A stretch of DNA of 64,000 bases from Microbacterium sp. SA39 (GTDB lineage Bacteria > Actinomycetota > Actinomycetes > Actinomycetales > Microbacteriaceae). Positions 26,452 to 34,582 of this stretch are shown piece by piece; the first letter of the stretch is position 1, and every line of letters begins with the position of its first letter. The translations under genes and the position numbers were made by a program. The DNA lies in the NCBI RefSeq assembly GCF_000967865.1, contig NZ_JXRU01000024.1, positions 19,841 through 83,840 of the forward strand, in the 5' to 3' direction. Under the pieces are notes generated by a model. The model was given only the letters and a program-made list of their open reading frames with translations, was not told the origin of the DNA and searched no databases.

Positions 26452-28298
26452 TCGGTGAGATCGTCCGTGTTCCAGGGCTCTCCGGCCAGTGTGCGCAGCG
26501 CGAGTTCCTGCATCCGGCGCTGGGTGTGGACGGCACCCTCGAGGCCCGTCGGCTCGTGTCCGCCCTCGAAGATGTCGAGCACGACGTCGCCGCCGCGAGC
26601 GGCGAGCCGGTCGACATAGCCCTGCACGCCGACGACGGGCGTGCGGGTGTCGATCGAGCCCTGATTGATCCAGACGGATGCCGTGACGTCGTCGAGGTAC
26701 GAGATGGCAGAGAACCGCTCGACGAGCTCGGGCGGCACCCACGAGCTCCAGACCGTGCGCACGGCGGGGTTCATCGCCTCGATCGTGACCGACCAGTCGG
26801 CGACCGCGACCTGCGCGAGTCCGCCGGCGAACAGGTCGGGCAGGCGACCCACGCTGAGGAGGGTCATATGCCCGCCGTACGACTCCCCCGTGACGAACGT
26901 GGATGCCGGGTCGGCGAGGCCCTGCGCGCGCAACCAGGCGATCGCCGCCTGCACGTCTTCGATCTCACGGTCCCCGCCGACGTTCCAGAAGCCCTCGCGG
27001 AAGGCCCGCCCGAACGTCACCGATCCGCGGTAGTTCAGCGCGGCGTAGGCGAAGCCGGCGTCGAGCCAGGCCTGGGCCGACGAGTCGTAGCGGTCGACCA
27101 CGACGAGGTTGGGTCCGCCGTGGATCGCGAGGATCGTTCCGAGCGGCTCGCGCCCCGAGGGGCGCCCCGACCAGAGCTGGATCTTCGTGCCGTCGGCGCT
27201 GGTCACCAGCGTGGAGGAGAGCGGATGCCCCGGCGGCACGGCCGCGGGCGCGATGAGGGTCTTCTCGACACCGTCGAGAGCCATCTCGGTGACGTGCAGC
27301 GGCACGGCCCAGCTCGAGCGCAGCGCGCGCACGGCGCCGTCGGGTGCGAAGTACGACGTCCAGTAGTACGGGTGCAGGTTCGCGACATCCGGCTCGGCGA
27401 AGCTGCCGCCCTCGAGCACAGTGCGCGCCGTGCCGTCGGCCTCGTGCAGTTCGAGCAGATGCTGGATGCCGTCGCGGTCGATGTGCAGGGCGAGCACACG
27501 CCCGCTCGGCGCGTGCCAGTCGAGCGCGAGCACCTCGCCGGTGAGCGCAGGCAGGTCGAAGTCGCGGCGCTCTCCGGTGCGCGGATGCCAGATGGCAGGG
27601 CGGGAGAACCCGCTGCGTTCGGTGTTCACCAGCAGTCGTTCGTCGCCGGGCGTGGAGGAGAAGCGCACGGCACGGATCGGCCCGTCCGGCAGATCGTCGA
27701 GCGTCGCGACGTGCGCTCCGGTTACACCATCCACCACGGTGATCCGCGGACGACGGATGCCGGGATTGTGGTCGGTCGTGTCGATCGAGACGAGCGACCC
27801 GTCGTGCGAGGGCAGCCCGAACCAGGCCTCCACGGGGTTCGAGTAGACGATCCGCGGCTCGCCCCAGGGCGCTGCGGGGATCATCAGCACGTGGAATCCC
27901 TCTTCGTCGACGACCGTGGCGACGATCGTGGAGCCGTCGGTCGACGACTCCAATCCGCGCAGCACGTAGGGTTCGCGGCCGGGCGTGAGCTCGACCCGTT
28001 CCGATCCGTCGAGGGAGGTCGCGACGACTGCGCCGACCTCGGATCCGCCGCCGTCATCGATGTCGACGATCCAGCGTCCGTCGTTCGTGATGATGGCGCC
28101 GGTGCTCACGGCGAACGGCAGGGGCGCCGCTGGTTCGGCAGGCGCCGCCCAGACGCGGCCGCGCGCGCCGTCGGGGTGATTCTCGATCACCAGCGCGAGG
28201 TCGGCCGGGCCGGCGGCGGGGCGCACGGTGAGCAGGTGCGGCGTCGCGAAGCGCTCCGAGAGCGGGTCCGACGTGGATTCCTCCGGGGTGTGCAGCAT
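26436..28298 (-). CDS. S9 family serine peptidase (prolyl oligopeptidase-like)
   Basis: A 620-aa peptidase with an N-terminal beta-propeller-like region and a C-terminal alpha/beta hydrolase. The oxyanion region is AIHGGPN, nucleophile Ser473 in GESYGG, Asp550 in GSIDTRTP and His581 in EGGHEP, completing the triad. There is no signal peptide, so it acts on peptides inside the cell. ATG at 28298. It precedes the Dpp transporter genes on the same strand, which fits import of peptides followed by hydrolysis. A TetR gene is divergent, with a palindromic operator between them. Confidence 0.92.
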   Translation of the reverse strand: MLHTPEESTSDPLSERFATPHLLTVRPAAGPADLALVIENHPDGARGRVWAAPAEPAAPLPFAVSTGAIITNDGRWIVDIDDGGGSEVGAVVATSLDGSERVELTPGREPYVLRGLESSTDGSTIVATVVDEEGFHVLMIPAAPWGEPRIVYSNPVEAWFGLPSHDGSLVSIDTTDHNPGIRRPRITVVDGVTGAHVATLDDLPDGPIRAVRFSSTPGDERLLVNTERSGFSRPAIWHPRTGERRDFDLPALTGEVLALDWHAPSGRVLALHIDRDGIQHLLELHEADGTARTVLEGGSFAEPDVANLHPYYWTSYFAPDGAVRALRSSWAVPLHVTEMALDGVEKTLIAPAAVPPGHPLSSTLVTSADGTKIQLWSGRPSGREPLGTILAIHGGPNLVVVDRYDSSAQAWLDAGFAYAALNYRGSVTFGRAFREGFWNVGGDREIEDVQAAIAWLRAQGLADPASTFVTGESYGGHMTLLSVGRLPDLFAGGLAQVAVADWSVTIEAMNPAVRTVWSSWVPPELVERFSAISYLDDVTASVWINQGSIDTRTPVVGVQGYVDRLAARGGDVVLDIFEGGHEPTGLEGAVHTQRRMQELALRTLAGEPWNTDDLTDSHEH

Positions 28299-28319
28299 CC
28301 TTGCCCTCTCCTCGCGATC

Positions 28320-28346
28320 GCCAATGGCGTTGACTATAGCATTGGC
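28320..28346. promoter_or_regulatory. TetR operator and promoter in front of the S9 peptidase
   Basis: Inverted repeat GCCAATG (28320-28326) and CATTGGC (28340-28346) with a 13-nt spacer. The segment 28328-28346, CGTTGACTATAGCATTGGC, reappears as CGTTGACTATAGCAATGAC at 31413-31431 before the dehalogenase operon. On the minus strand the shared TATAGT is suitably placed to be a -10 box for each operon. The divergent TetR gene starts 121 bp away. Confidence 0.7.
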
Positions 28347-28466
28347 TAAGCTCTCGGACCAGGGATCCGTTCGTTGTCGATGACGCTGACAGACAGCGTG
28401 ACGACGGTGAGGTACCGTGATCTCTGCGTGACCGATTCCCGGTGACGAGAGCGAAGGAGTGACTCG

Positions 28467-29183
28467 ATGGCGACTCGGAAGGCCGCGGGCACGGCGAAGG
28501 CGCCGACCCGCACGAACGGCACCGCCGCCCGCCCCCGACGCGCCCGCGACTCGCTCAGCCGCGAGATCATCGTGGCCGCCGCCGACCGTGTCGTCGAGCG
28601 CGAGGGTCTCGACCGCCTCACCTTCCAGGCGATCGGCGAAGAGCTCGGCGCGCACCCGACCTCGATCTATCGGCACTTCCGCGACAAGGACGAGCTGCTC
28701 CTCGCCCTCATCGACACTCTTCGCGCCCGCTCCTACAGCGGCGGCATGGTCGCGACGGACGACTGGCTCGCCGACCTGCGCACTCAGGCGCACCTCATCC
28801 ACGACCACTACATGCGCTACCCCGAGTTCGCGCTGCAGATGGCCCTGCGCCGGCCCACCGACTTCACGTCGATGGAGTTCTCGATCGGCGCGCTGCGACG
28901 CGGCGGCTACGAGCCGGAGCAGGCGGCGCTGTACGCCCGAGCTCTCGGGCAGCTGATCCGCTCGGCATCCAGCATCCAGGCTGCGCTCACGGCACTGCCG
29001 GCCGACGTGCAGGACGCCGACGAGCTCACGTGGCAGATGGACTACCGGCGGCTCGACGTAGCCGAGTTCCCGAACATCGCGTGGACGGGCGACAGCCTCC
29101 CCGGCATCCGCGATCCCCGCGCCTGGGAGACTGCGCTCGATCTGCTCCTGGAGAGCATCGAGCGCCACGCGCCCGGCGCCTGA
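28467..29183 (+). CDS. TetR/AcrR family transcriptional regulator
   Basis: A 238-aa regulator. After a basic, Ala/Thr-rich N-terminus, SREIIVAAADRVVEREGLDR leads into the HTH FQAIGEELGAHPTSIYRHFR. The C-terminal ligand-binding domain has no known effector assignment. It is divergent from the S9 peptidase gene. Matching sites before the peptidase and before the dehalogenase/M20 operon suggest one small peptide- or acylamide-related regulon. GAAGGAG precedes the ATG. Confidence 0.9.
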   Translation: MATRKAAGTAKAPTRTNGTAARPRRARDSLSREIIVAAADRVVEREGLDRLTFQAIGEELGAHPTSIYRHFRDKDELLLALIDTLRARSYSGGMVATDDWLADLRTQAHLIHDHYMRYPEFALQMALRRPTDFTSMEFSIGALRRGGYEPEQAALYARALGQLIRSASSIQAALTALPADVQDADELTWQMDYRRLDVAEFPNIAWTGDSLPGIRDPRAWETALDLLLESIERHAPGA

Positions 29184-29206
29184 GCCGCCTCTGCTCGCCC
29201 GCACTG

Positions 29207-29274
29207 CGGAGGGGATCTGCACTTCGGAGGATGATCCCAGCCGGATCGGTCCTCCGTAGTGCAGATCTCCTCCG
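29207..29274. repeat. 3'-end inverted-repeat element, family C, 25-bp arms
   Basis: Arms 29207-29231 and 29250-29274, containing GATCTGCACT and CGGAGGA, pair at 23 of 25 positions around an 18-nt loop. It lies 23 bp after the TetR stop and before the convergent M20 peptidase stop. The same arm word recurs at 42745-42810. Confidence 0.88.
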
Positions 29275-29367
29275 AAGCGCTGAGGGCTCGGGAGGAGAAC
29301 TCCGCCTGGGCGGAGCATCCGCTCCGGGGCATCCGCCCGAGAGCGGGAACCCCTCCGGATGCTTCGC

Positions 29368-30504
29368 CTACGGCTTCCGAACCTCCGGATGCTGCGCCTC
29401 CGGATGCTGCGCGGTCGCGCCCGTGAGCTCGTCGAGCATTCCGGCGACGAGCTCGATCCGCTCCATCATCGAGTCGATCGACACCCACTCGTGATCGGCG
29501 TGCGCGCCGGCGCCGCGCGGCCCGAGTCCGTCGAGGGTTCGCGCGCCGACCGCGGCGGTGAAGTTGCCGTCGGATGCTCCGCCGGCGGAGACCGCTTCCA
29601 CCTCTGGATGCCCGAGACGCGCGGCGACCCGACGGGCACAGGCGAGCAGCTCCGCCGACACGCTCTCCTCCATCGGCGGGCGGTTGATGCCTCCCGAGAC
29701 CGACACGGTCACGTCGTCGGTGTGCGCGCCGAGCTGCTGCATCGCGGCATCCACTCGTTCCAGCTCACCCAGCGACCACGCCCGCACATCGATTCGGAGG
29801 TCGGCGTGTTCCGGGATGACGTTGGTCACGGTCCCCGCCTGCGCGACCGTCGGGCTCACCGTGGTCCCCGCGGCATCATCAGCCAGACGGGGCAGCGCGA
29901 GCACGTGGTGTGCGAGCTCGGCGAGCGCGCTGCGTCCCTTCCACGGTTCGAGGCCGGCATGCGCCGCGCGTCCGGCGAAGCCGATGCGGTAGATGCTGCC
30001 GCCGCGTCGCGCGATCTTGAGCGCACCGTCGAGGCTCGGTTCGAGCACCAGCACGGTGCCGGCTCGCGCCGCCTCCCGCTCGATCAGTGCGCGCGAGGTG
30101 AGCGAGCCCACTTCTTCGTCGCTCGACAGCAGCACCGCGACCGAGCCGGGCCGAGCGATCCGCTCGAGTGCGGCCGCCATGATCACGATGCCCGCCTTCA
30201 TGTCGAAGACCCCGGGGCCGGTGGCGCGGTCGCCGTCGACGTGGAACGGTCGGTCGACGGTCGTCCCCTTCGGGAAGACGGTGTCCAGGTGCCCGAGCAG
30301 CAGCACCGACGGAGCACCCCCGCCCGACCAGCGCAGGTGGTCGATGCCGTCGACGGTCTCGATCATCCCCGCCTCGCCGATCACGGGATCGAGCCACGAG
30401 CACACCAGGCGCTGCGCAGCCGCGAGTCCATCGGCATCCCCGGTGGGCGTCTCGACCGAGACGAGTTCAGCCAGGCGCTCGATCTCGCGGCTCCGCGCGT
30501 TCAT
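29368..30504 (-). CDS. M20 family metallopeptidase (CPG2/ArgE-like)
   Basis: A 378-aa zinc amidase/peptidase. Metal-binding motifs: GHLDTVFP with His72 and Asp74, bridging Asp101 in GVFDMKAG, the catalytic/metal Glu pair in SSDEEVGS, and C-terminal GAHADHEWV. The dimerisation domain includes FAGRAAHAGLEPWKG. The closest type is glutamate carboxypeptidase/CPG2, which removes C-terminal glutamate or hydrolyses N-acylamino acids. ATG at 30504 overlaps the hydrolase stop. The last residues (QHPEAQHPEVRKP) come from a short tandem repeat of CTCCGGATGCTGCG in the DNA (about 29380-29412). Confidence 0.9.
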   Translation of the reverse strand: MNARSREIERLAELVSVETPTGDADGLAAAQRLVCSWLDPVIGEAGMIETVDGIDHLRWSGGGAPSVLLLGHLDTVFPKGTTVDRPFHVDGDRATGPGVFDMKAGIVIMAAALERIARPGSVAVLLSSDEEVGSLTSRALIEREAARAGTVLVLEPSLDGALKIARRGGSIYRIGFAGRAAHAGLEPWKGRSALAELAHHVLALPRLADDAAGTTVSPTVAQAGTVTNVIPEHADLRIDVRAWSLGELERVDAAMQQLGAHTDDVTVSVSGGINRPPMEESVSAELLACARRVAARLGHPEVEAVSAGGASDGNFTAAVGARTLDGLGPRGAGAHADHEWVSIDSMMERIELVAGMLDELTGATAQHPEAQHPEVRKP

Positions 30505-31373
30505 GCCGCGACCTCGACGGTCGAGAGGAAGTCGCGCAGTGCGGCGGCCGTCGCAGCCGGCGCTTCCTCTGCCAGGTAGTGGTCGGCCTCGATCGCGGCT
30601 CCCGTGACGCCAGGCGCATACGGCGCCCAGGTCGCGAGCATGTCGAAGTTGCGGCCGACGTAGCTGTGCGCTCCCCACAGGGCGAGCACCGGGCAGTCGA
30701 CCGTGCGGCCGGCGCCACGATCGGCGCGGTCGTGATCGAGATCGACGGATGCCGCGGCGCGATAGTCCGCGCAGGACGCGAACACCGAGTCGCTGTCGAA
30801 GCACCGCAGGTACTCCGGCCAGGCGTCGGGAAGCCGATCGCTGTCGTGACGTCGCCCGGTGAAGCGACTCCGCAGCCAGGTCTCCCTGTCGGCATCGATG
30901 AGCGCCTCGGGAAGCCCCCCGCTCCGGGCGAGGAAGAACCAGTGGAAGTACGCGGTGGCCATCTCGCGGTCGACGTTCTCGAACATGTGCAGCGTCGGCA
31001 CGATGTCGAGCACGGCCACGGTTGCCACGGCATCCGCATGATCGAGGGCCATCCGATGCGCGACGCGCCCTCCTCGGTCGTGTCCGACGACGGCGAAGCG
31101 CGAGAAGCCGAGTTCGCGCATGAGCGTCACCTGATCCCGGGCCATCGCGCGCTTGTCGTAGTGATCGCCTCGCGGTTTGGCGGAGTCGCCGTAGCCGCGC
31201 AGGTCGGCGGCGACGACCGTGTGGTCGGCGGCGAGCGCCTCAGCCACGTCGTGCCACATCGCCTTCGTCTCGGGATAGCCGTGGAGCAGCAGCACCGGGG
31301 AGCCGGAGCCGCGCACGTCAGCGGAGATCCCGATGCCGTCGCAGTCCACCACCATCGTGCGGGGTGAGGTCAT
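30501..31373 (-). CDS. Alpha/beta hydrolase of the fluoroacetate/haloacetate dehalogenase type
   Basis: A 290-aa soluble hydrolase. The fluoroacetate dehalogenase pattern is complete: nucleophile Asp99, carboxylate-binding Arg100 and Arg103 (GHDRGGRVAH), acid Asp123 (VLDIVPT), halide-pocket His144 and Trp145 (YFHWFFLA), Tyr204 (DYRAAASVDL) and base His265 (EADHYLAEE). These correspond in order and near-constant spacing to the known enzyme's D110, R111, R114, D134, H155, W156, Y219 and H280. Family members cleave the carbon-halogen bond of haloacetates. The partner M20 peptidase (ATGA overlap) and upstream TetR-type site are unusual context, so the natural substrate could be another small acid derivative. 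Confidence 0.85.
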   Translation of the reverse strand: MTSPRTMVVDCDGIGISADVRGSGSPVLLLHGYPETKAMWHDVAEALAADHTVVAADLRGYGDSAKPRGDHYDKRAMARDQVTLMRELGFSRFAVVGHDRGGRVAHRMALDHADAVATVAVLDIVPTLHMFENVDREMATAYFHWFFLARSGGLPEALIDADRETWLRSRFTGRRHDSDRLPDAWPEYLRCFDSDSVFASCADYRAAASVDLDHDRADRGAGRTVDCPVLALWGAHSYVGRNFDMLATWAPYAPGVTGAAIEADHYLAEEAPAATAAALRDFLSTVEVAA

Positions 31374-31412
31374 CGTCGTCCCACTCTCGAAGTCCAGTCA
31401 GCAAGTCAATCA

Positions 31413-31431
31413 CGTTGACTATAGCAATGAC
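31413..31431. promoter_or_regulatory. TetR-type operator/promoter upstream of the dehalogenase-M20 operon
   Basis: CGTTGACTATAGCAATGAC differs at two positions from 28328-28346. Read on the minus strand it places TATAGT about 45 bp before the ATG, fitting a -10 box overlapped by an operator. Binding by the TetR at 28467 is inferred. Confidence 0.65.
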
Positions 31432-31470
31432 CAGTCGGTGGAGATAGCCCTCCGGCTGTCGATTCCGGTC

Positions 31471-31971
31471 TCAGAGTGCCGCGACGGCCGCGACGAGCGG
31501 CGCCGCACCCGGCGCCGACGCCCTGACCCGCAGCGTGGTTCCGTCCGACGCGCGCACGATCAGCATCCGCCGCGCCGCCGCACCGCGCATCCGGTGCGAG
31601 ACGATGTCGCGGTAGCGGATGCGGCGCTCCACACCGAACACCGTCCGGAAGGTGACCCCGTCCCCGCCCGGCAGCACATACCGGTTGCGATACGCCAGCA
31701 GCACCAGCAGACCGACGACGAGCAACACAACCGATGCGATGCGGAACGGCACCGGGTCGCGCATGTCACCGCTGCCGAAGCCCAGCAGCGACGACAGGGC
31801 GGCGAGAGCGAGCAGCACCCCGGCGACGATGGCGACGAACCGGGGCAGGCGGATGCGGGGATCCGGGGCCTTCGCGCGCGTCGAGCGCATGAAGAACGAG
31901 CGCACGAGCACCACGACGAAGACCAGCGCCAACGCGAAGAGCACGATCTTCAGCACGAAGGCGGGGATCAT
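31471..31971 (-). CDS. Small membrane protein with PH-domain-like C-terminus
   Basis: A 166-aa protein with three hydrophobic segments: residues about 5-25 (FVLKIVLFALALVFVVVLV), about 45-62 and about 78-93. After the last segment comes a short beta-rich part (RNRYVLPGGDGVTFRTVFG, RRIRYRDIVSHRM, LRVRASAPG) resembling a bacterial PH (YdbT/YdbS-type) strand set. Function unknown. It stands alone between the dehalogenase operon and the gntR-type gene. Confidence 0.7.
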   Translation of the reverse strand: MIPAFVLKIVLFALALVFVVVLVRSFFMRSTRAKAPDPRIRLPRFVAIVAGVLLALAALSSLLGFGSGDMRDPVPFRIASVVLLVVGLLVLLAYRNRYVLPGGDGVTFRTVFGVERRIRYRDIVSHRMRGAAARRMLIVRASDGTTLRVRASAPGAAPLVAAVAAL

Positions 31972-32000
31972 CCTCCGACGCTACCAAGCCCTGGCCGGCG

Positions 32001-32696
32001 TCAGCGCCGCGGGGCGCGACCCGTGCGCGCAGGCAGTGCGCCGGCGAAGAGCTCCGGATGCTGCGCCTGCACGGCCTCGAGATCGTCGAAGACGAACCGG
32101 AGGTGAGCGCGGAGCGCGGCGATGGCGGCATCCGCGTCGCCTGCGACGAGCGCATCGACGACGCGCTCGTGATCGTCGACGTAGTCCTGCACGTCGCGGG
32201 TCGCGCTCATGCCCACGTACCGGGCACGGTCGAGGTGCCCCTTCGCCGCGCTCACCGCCGCCCACGCGTTCCCATGCCCGGCGAGACCGAGGAGCGCGCG
32301 ATGGAACTCCTCGTCGAGCGGGTAGAACGCATCGCGATCGGATGCCGTGCGCTGCCGCGCGAGGAGGGCGCGCAGCATCCGCTCCTCCTCCGCCGACGGC
32401 TGCGCGCAGGCCGCCAGCGAGGCCAGCTCGATGGCCTCGCGGATGAACTGCGCCTCGCGCACCCGGTCGGGATCGATGCGCGTGACGTACGTGCCGCTCT
32501 GCGGCCGCACCTCGACGAGACCCTCCTGCGCGATGAGGAGCAGCGCCTCGCGCACCGGCTGCCTGCTGAGGCCGAGAGCCGCGGCGAGCTCGTTCTCGGA
32601 CAGCAGCACCCCGGGAGCGGAGCGCCCGACGATGATGTCATCGCGGATGCGCCCGTACGCGAGCGACCGCGCGGAAGGACGGTCGGCGGCGGGCAT
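32001..32696 (-). CDS. GntR family regulator, FadR/FCD subgroup
   Basis: A 231-aa regulator with an N-terminal winged HTH (YGRIRDDIIVGRSAPGVLLS, ELAAALGLSRQPVREALLLI, VRPQSGTYVTRID) and a C-terminal FCD ligand domain with metal-binding residues in DEEFHRALLGLAGH and DDHERVVDALVAGD. FCD regulators usually bind sugar acids or other carboxylates. ATG at 32696 is divergent from the mannonate dehydratase gene and a symmetrical ACAACTTGT lies between, so it likely represses the hexuronate/gluconate genes to the right. Confidence 0.92.
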   Translation of the reverse strand: MPAADRPSARSLAYGRIRDDIIVGRSAPGVLLSENELAAALGLSRQPVREALLLIAQEGLVEVRPQSGTYVTRIDPDRVREAQFIREAIELASLAACAQPSAEEERMLRALLARQRTASDRDAFYPLDEEFHRALLGLAGHGNAWAAVSAAKGHLDRARYVGMSATRDVQDYVDDHERVVDALVAGDADAAIAALRAHLRFVFDDLEAVQAQHPELFAGALPARTGRAPRR

Positions 32697-32710
32697 ACGG
32701 TCACGATAGC

Positions 32711-32724
32711 TTGACACAACTTGT
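32711..32724 (+). promoter_or_regulatory. Promoter/operator between gntR-type gene and manD
   Basis: TTGACA at 32711-32716 is a consensus -35 box for the rightward operon, with a weak AT-containing -10 about 17 bp later (ATTGCA at 32734). The palindrome ACAACTTGT (32716-32724) overlaps it and matches the symmetrical core often bound by FCD-type GntR proteins. Both assignments are by inspection. Confidence 0.5.
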
Positions 32725-32798
32725 ATGGCAGTGATTGCATGAGCGTGTCTCACAGGAGAGGAACCGCCTCCCCGAAGGAGCCTCCGAAGGAGCTTCCG

Positions 32799-34037
32799 AT
32801 GACCATCGACAAGGCCGAGGTGATCGTCACCAGCCCCGATCGCAACTTCGTGACACTGAAGATCACGACCGCCGACGGGGTGACCGGGCTGGGCGACGCG
32901 ACCCTCAACGGTCGCGAGCTCGCGGTCGTCGCCTACCTCTCCGAGCACGTCGTGCCGCTGCTGATCGGCGCCGACGAGTCGCGCATCGAGGACACCTGGC
33001 AGTTCCTCTACCGCAGCGCCTACTGGCGGCGCGGACCCGTGACGATGGCCGCGATCGCCGCCGTCGACATGGCGCTGTGGGACATCAAGGGCAAGGTCGC
33101 CGGGCTCCCCGTCTACCAGCTGCTCGGCGGGGCGAGCCGGAACGGGCTGATGGCCTACGGCCACGCGTCCGGCAAGGAGCTGCCGGAGCTGTTCGACTCG
33201 ATCCGCGCGCACCAGGCGCAGGGATACAAGGCGATCCGCGTGCAGACCGGCGTGCCCACCCTCAAGGCGATCTACGGCATCGCCGCCCAGGGCGCCGACG
33301 TCGGCGACGCGAGCGTGCGGTACGACCACGAACCGGCCCGCCGTGGCGCGAAGCCGGTCGAGGAGGACTGGGACACCCGCGCCTACCTCACCCACCTGCC
33401 CGGCGTGCTCGAGGCCGTGCGCAACGAGTTCGGTCCCGGCATCCCGCTCCTGCACGACGGCCACCACCGGATGACGCCTATCCAGGCCGCGCGCCTCGGC
33501 AAGGATCTCGAGCCGTACGACCTGTTCTGGCTCGAGGACTGCACGCCCGCCGAGAACCAGGAGGCGCTGCGCCTCGTGCGCCAGCACACCACGACGCCGT
33601 TGGCGATCGGCGAGATCTTCAACACGGTCTGGGACTTCAAGGACATCATCCGCGACCAGCTCATCGACTACGTCCGCGGCGCCGTCACCCACATGGGCGG
33701 CATCACCGCGCTGAGGAAGACCCTCGACTACGCCGCGATGTACCAGATCAAATCCGGCATGCACGGCCCGACCGACATCTCGCCCGTCGGCATGGCCGCC
33801 GCGATGCACCTCGGACTCGCGATCCACAACTTCGGCATCCAGGAGTACATGCAGCACGGCGCACGCACCGATCAGGTCTTCGAGCAGTCCTTCACCTGGA
33901 CCGACGGCTACCTGCACCCCGGCGACAACCCGGGCCTCGGCGTCGAACTCAACGTCGACGAGGCGGGCAAGTACCCTTACGAGCAGGCATACCTCCCCTA
34001 CAACAGGCTTCTCGACGGAACGGTGCACGACTGGTGA
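32799..34037 (+). CDS. manD: D-mannonate dehydratase, enolase superfamily (ManD/RspA)
   Basis: A 412-aa member of the mandelate-racemase-like enolase superfamily. LHDGHHRM provides the Asp-Gly-His motif, [15 protein letters not shown] the second Glu ligand and ATPLAIGE-like [15 protein letters not shown] the third; [10 protein letters not shown] and [14 protein letters not shown] are ManD hallmarks. It dehydrates D-mannonate (or D-gluconate in some members) to 2-keto-3-deoxygluconate. ATG at 32799 is chosen: AAGGAG precedes it at good spacing, and the longer frame would run through the tandem CGAAGGAGC(C/T)TC repeats at 32772-32796. GTGA-coupled to a gluconokinase. Confidence 0.92.
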   Translation: MTIDKAEVIVTSPDRNFVTLKITTADGVTGLGDATLNGRELAVVAYLSEHVVPLLIGADESRIEDTWQFLYRSAYWRRGPVTMAAIAAVDMALWDIKGKVAGLPVYQLLGGASRNGLMAYGHASGKELPELFDSIRAHQAQGYKAIRVQTGVPTLKAIYGIAAQGADVGDASVRYDHEPARRGAKPVEEDWDTRAYLTHLPGVLEAVRNEFGPGIPLLHDGHHRMTPIQAARLGKDLEPYDLFWLEDCTPAENQEALRLVRQHTTTPLAIGEIFNTVWDFKDIIRDQLIDYVRGAVTHMGGITALRKTLDYAAMYQIKSGMHGPTDISPVGMAAAMHLGLAIHNFGIQEYMQHGARTDQVFEQSFTWTDGYLHPGDNPGLGVELNVDEAGKYPYEQAYLPYNRLLDGTVHDW

Positions 34038-34570
34038 CCGACGCACGACCACTGAGCACGGCCGAGACCCCGATCGTCGTGATGGGCGTCTCCGGCGTCG
34101 GCAAGACGACCATCGGCGTGCAGCTGGCGGCTCGGCTGGGAGTCGACTTCGTGGATGCCGACGACCTGCACGGACCCGAGAACATCGCGAAGATGAGCGC
34201 GGGCATCCCGCTCGTCGACGCGGACCGCTGGCCGTGGCTCGACCTGGTCGGCGCCGCGCTCATCGCCGAGCCGGGGGCCGTCGTCGCATGTTCCGCGCTG
34301 CGACGCAGCTACCGCGATCGGCTGCGGGCCACCGCGCCGGAGACCCTGTTCGTGCACCTCGCCGCCGCACCCGAACGGGTCGCCCTGCAGGCGGAGGCCC
34401 GCGCCGGCCACTTCATGCCGCCCGCGCTGCTGCAGTCGCAGATCGCGACCCTCGAGCCGCTCGAGCCCGACGAGCGGGGCATCACCGTGATAGTCGATGC
34501 GGGACCCGAGGAACTCGTCGACCGGATCGTTCACTCGTTGGCAGGTGAGCGGGAAGGGTCCGAGAAGTAG
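34034..34570 (+). CDS. Gluconokinase (GntK type)
   Basis: A 178-aa P-loop kinase that phosphorylates D-gluconate to 6-phosphogluconate. Walker A GVSGVGKT (residues 18-25), the substrate motif [20 protein letters not shown] with DRWPWL, and [13 protein letters not shown] are typical of GntK. GTG at 34034 overlaps the manD stop as GTGA. Together with ManD it suggests parallel handling of mannonate and gluconate. Confidence 0.93.
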   Translation: MTDARPLSTAETPIVVMGVSGVGKTTIGVQLAARLGVDFVDADDLHGPENIAKMSAGIPLVDADRWPWLDLVGAALIAEPGAVVACSALRRSYRDRLRATAPETLFVHLAAAPERVALQAEARAGHFMPPALLQSQIATLEPLEPDERGITVIVDAGPEELVDRIVHSLAGEREGSEK

Positions 34571-34582
34571 GCTGAACGCATC

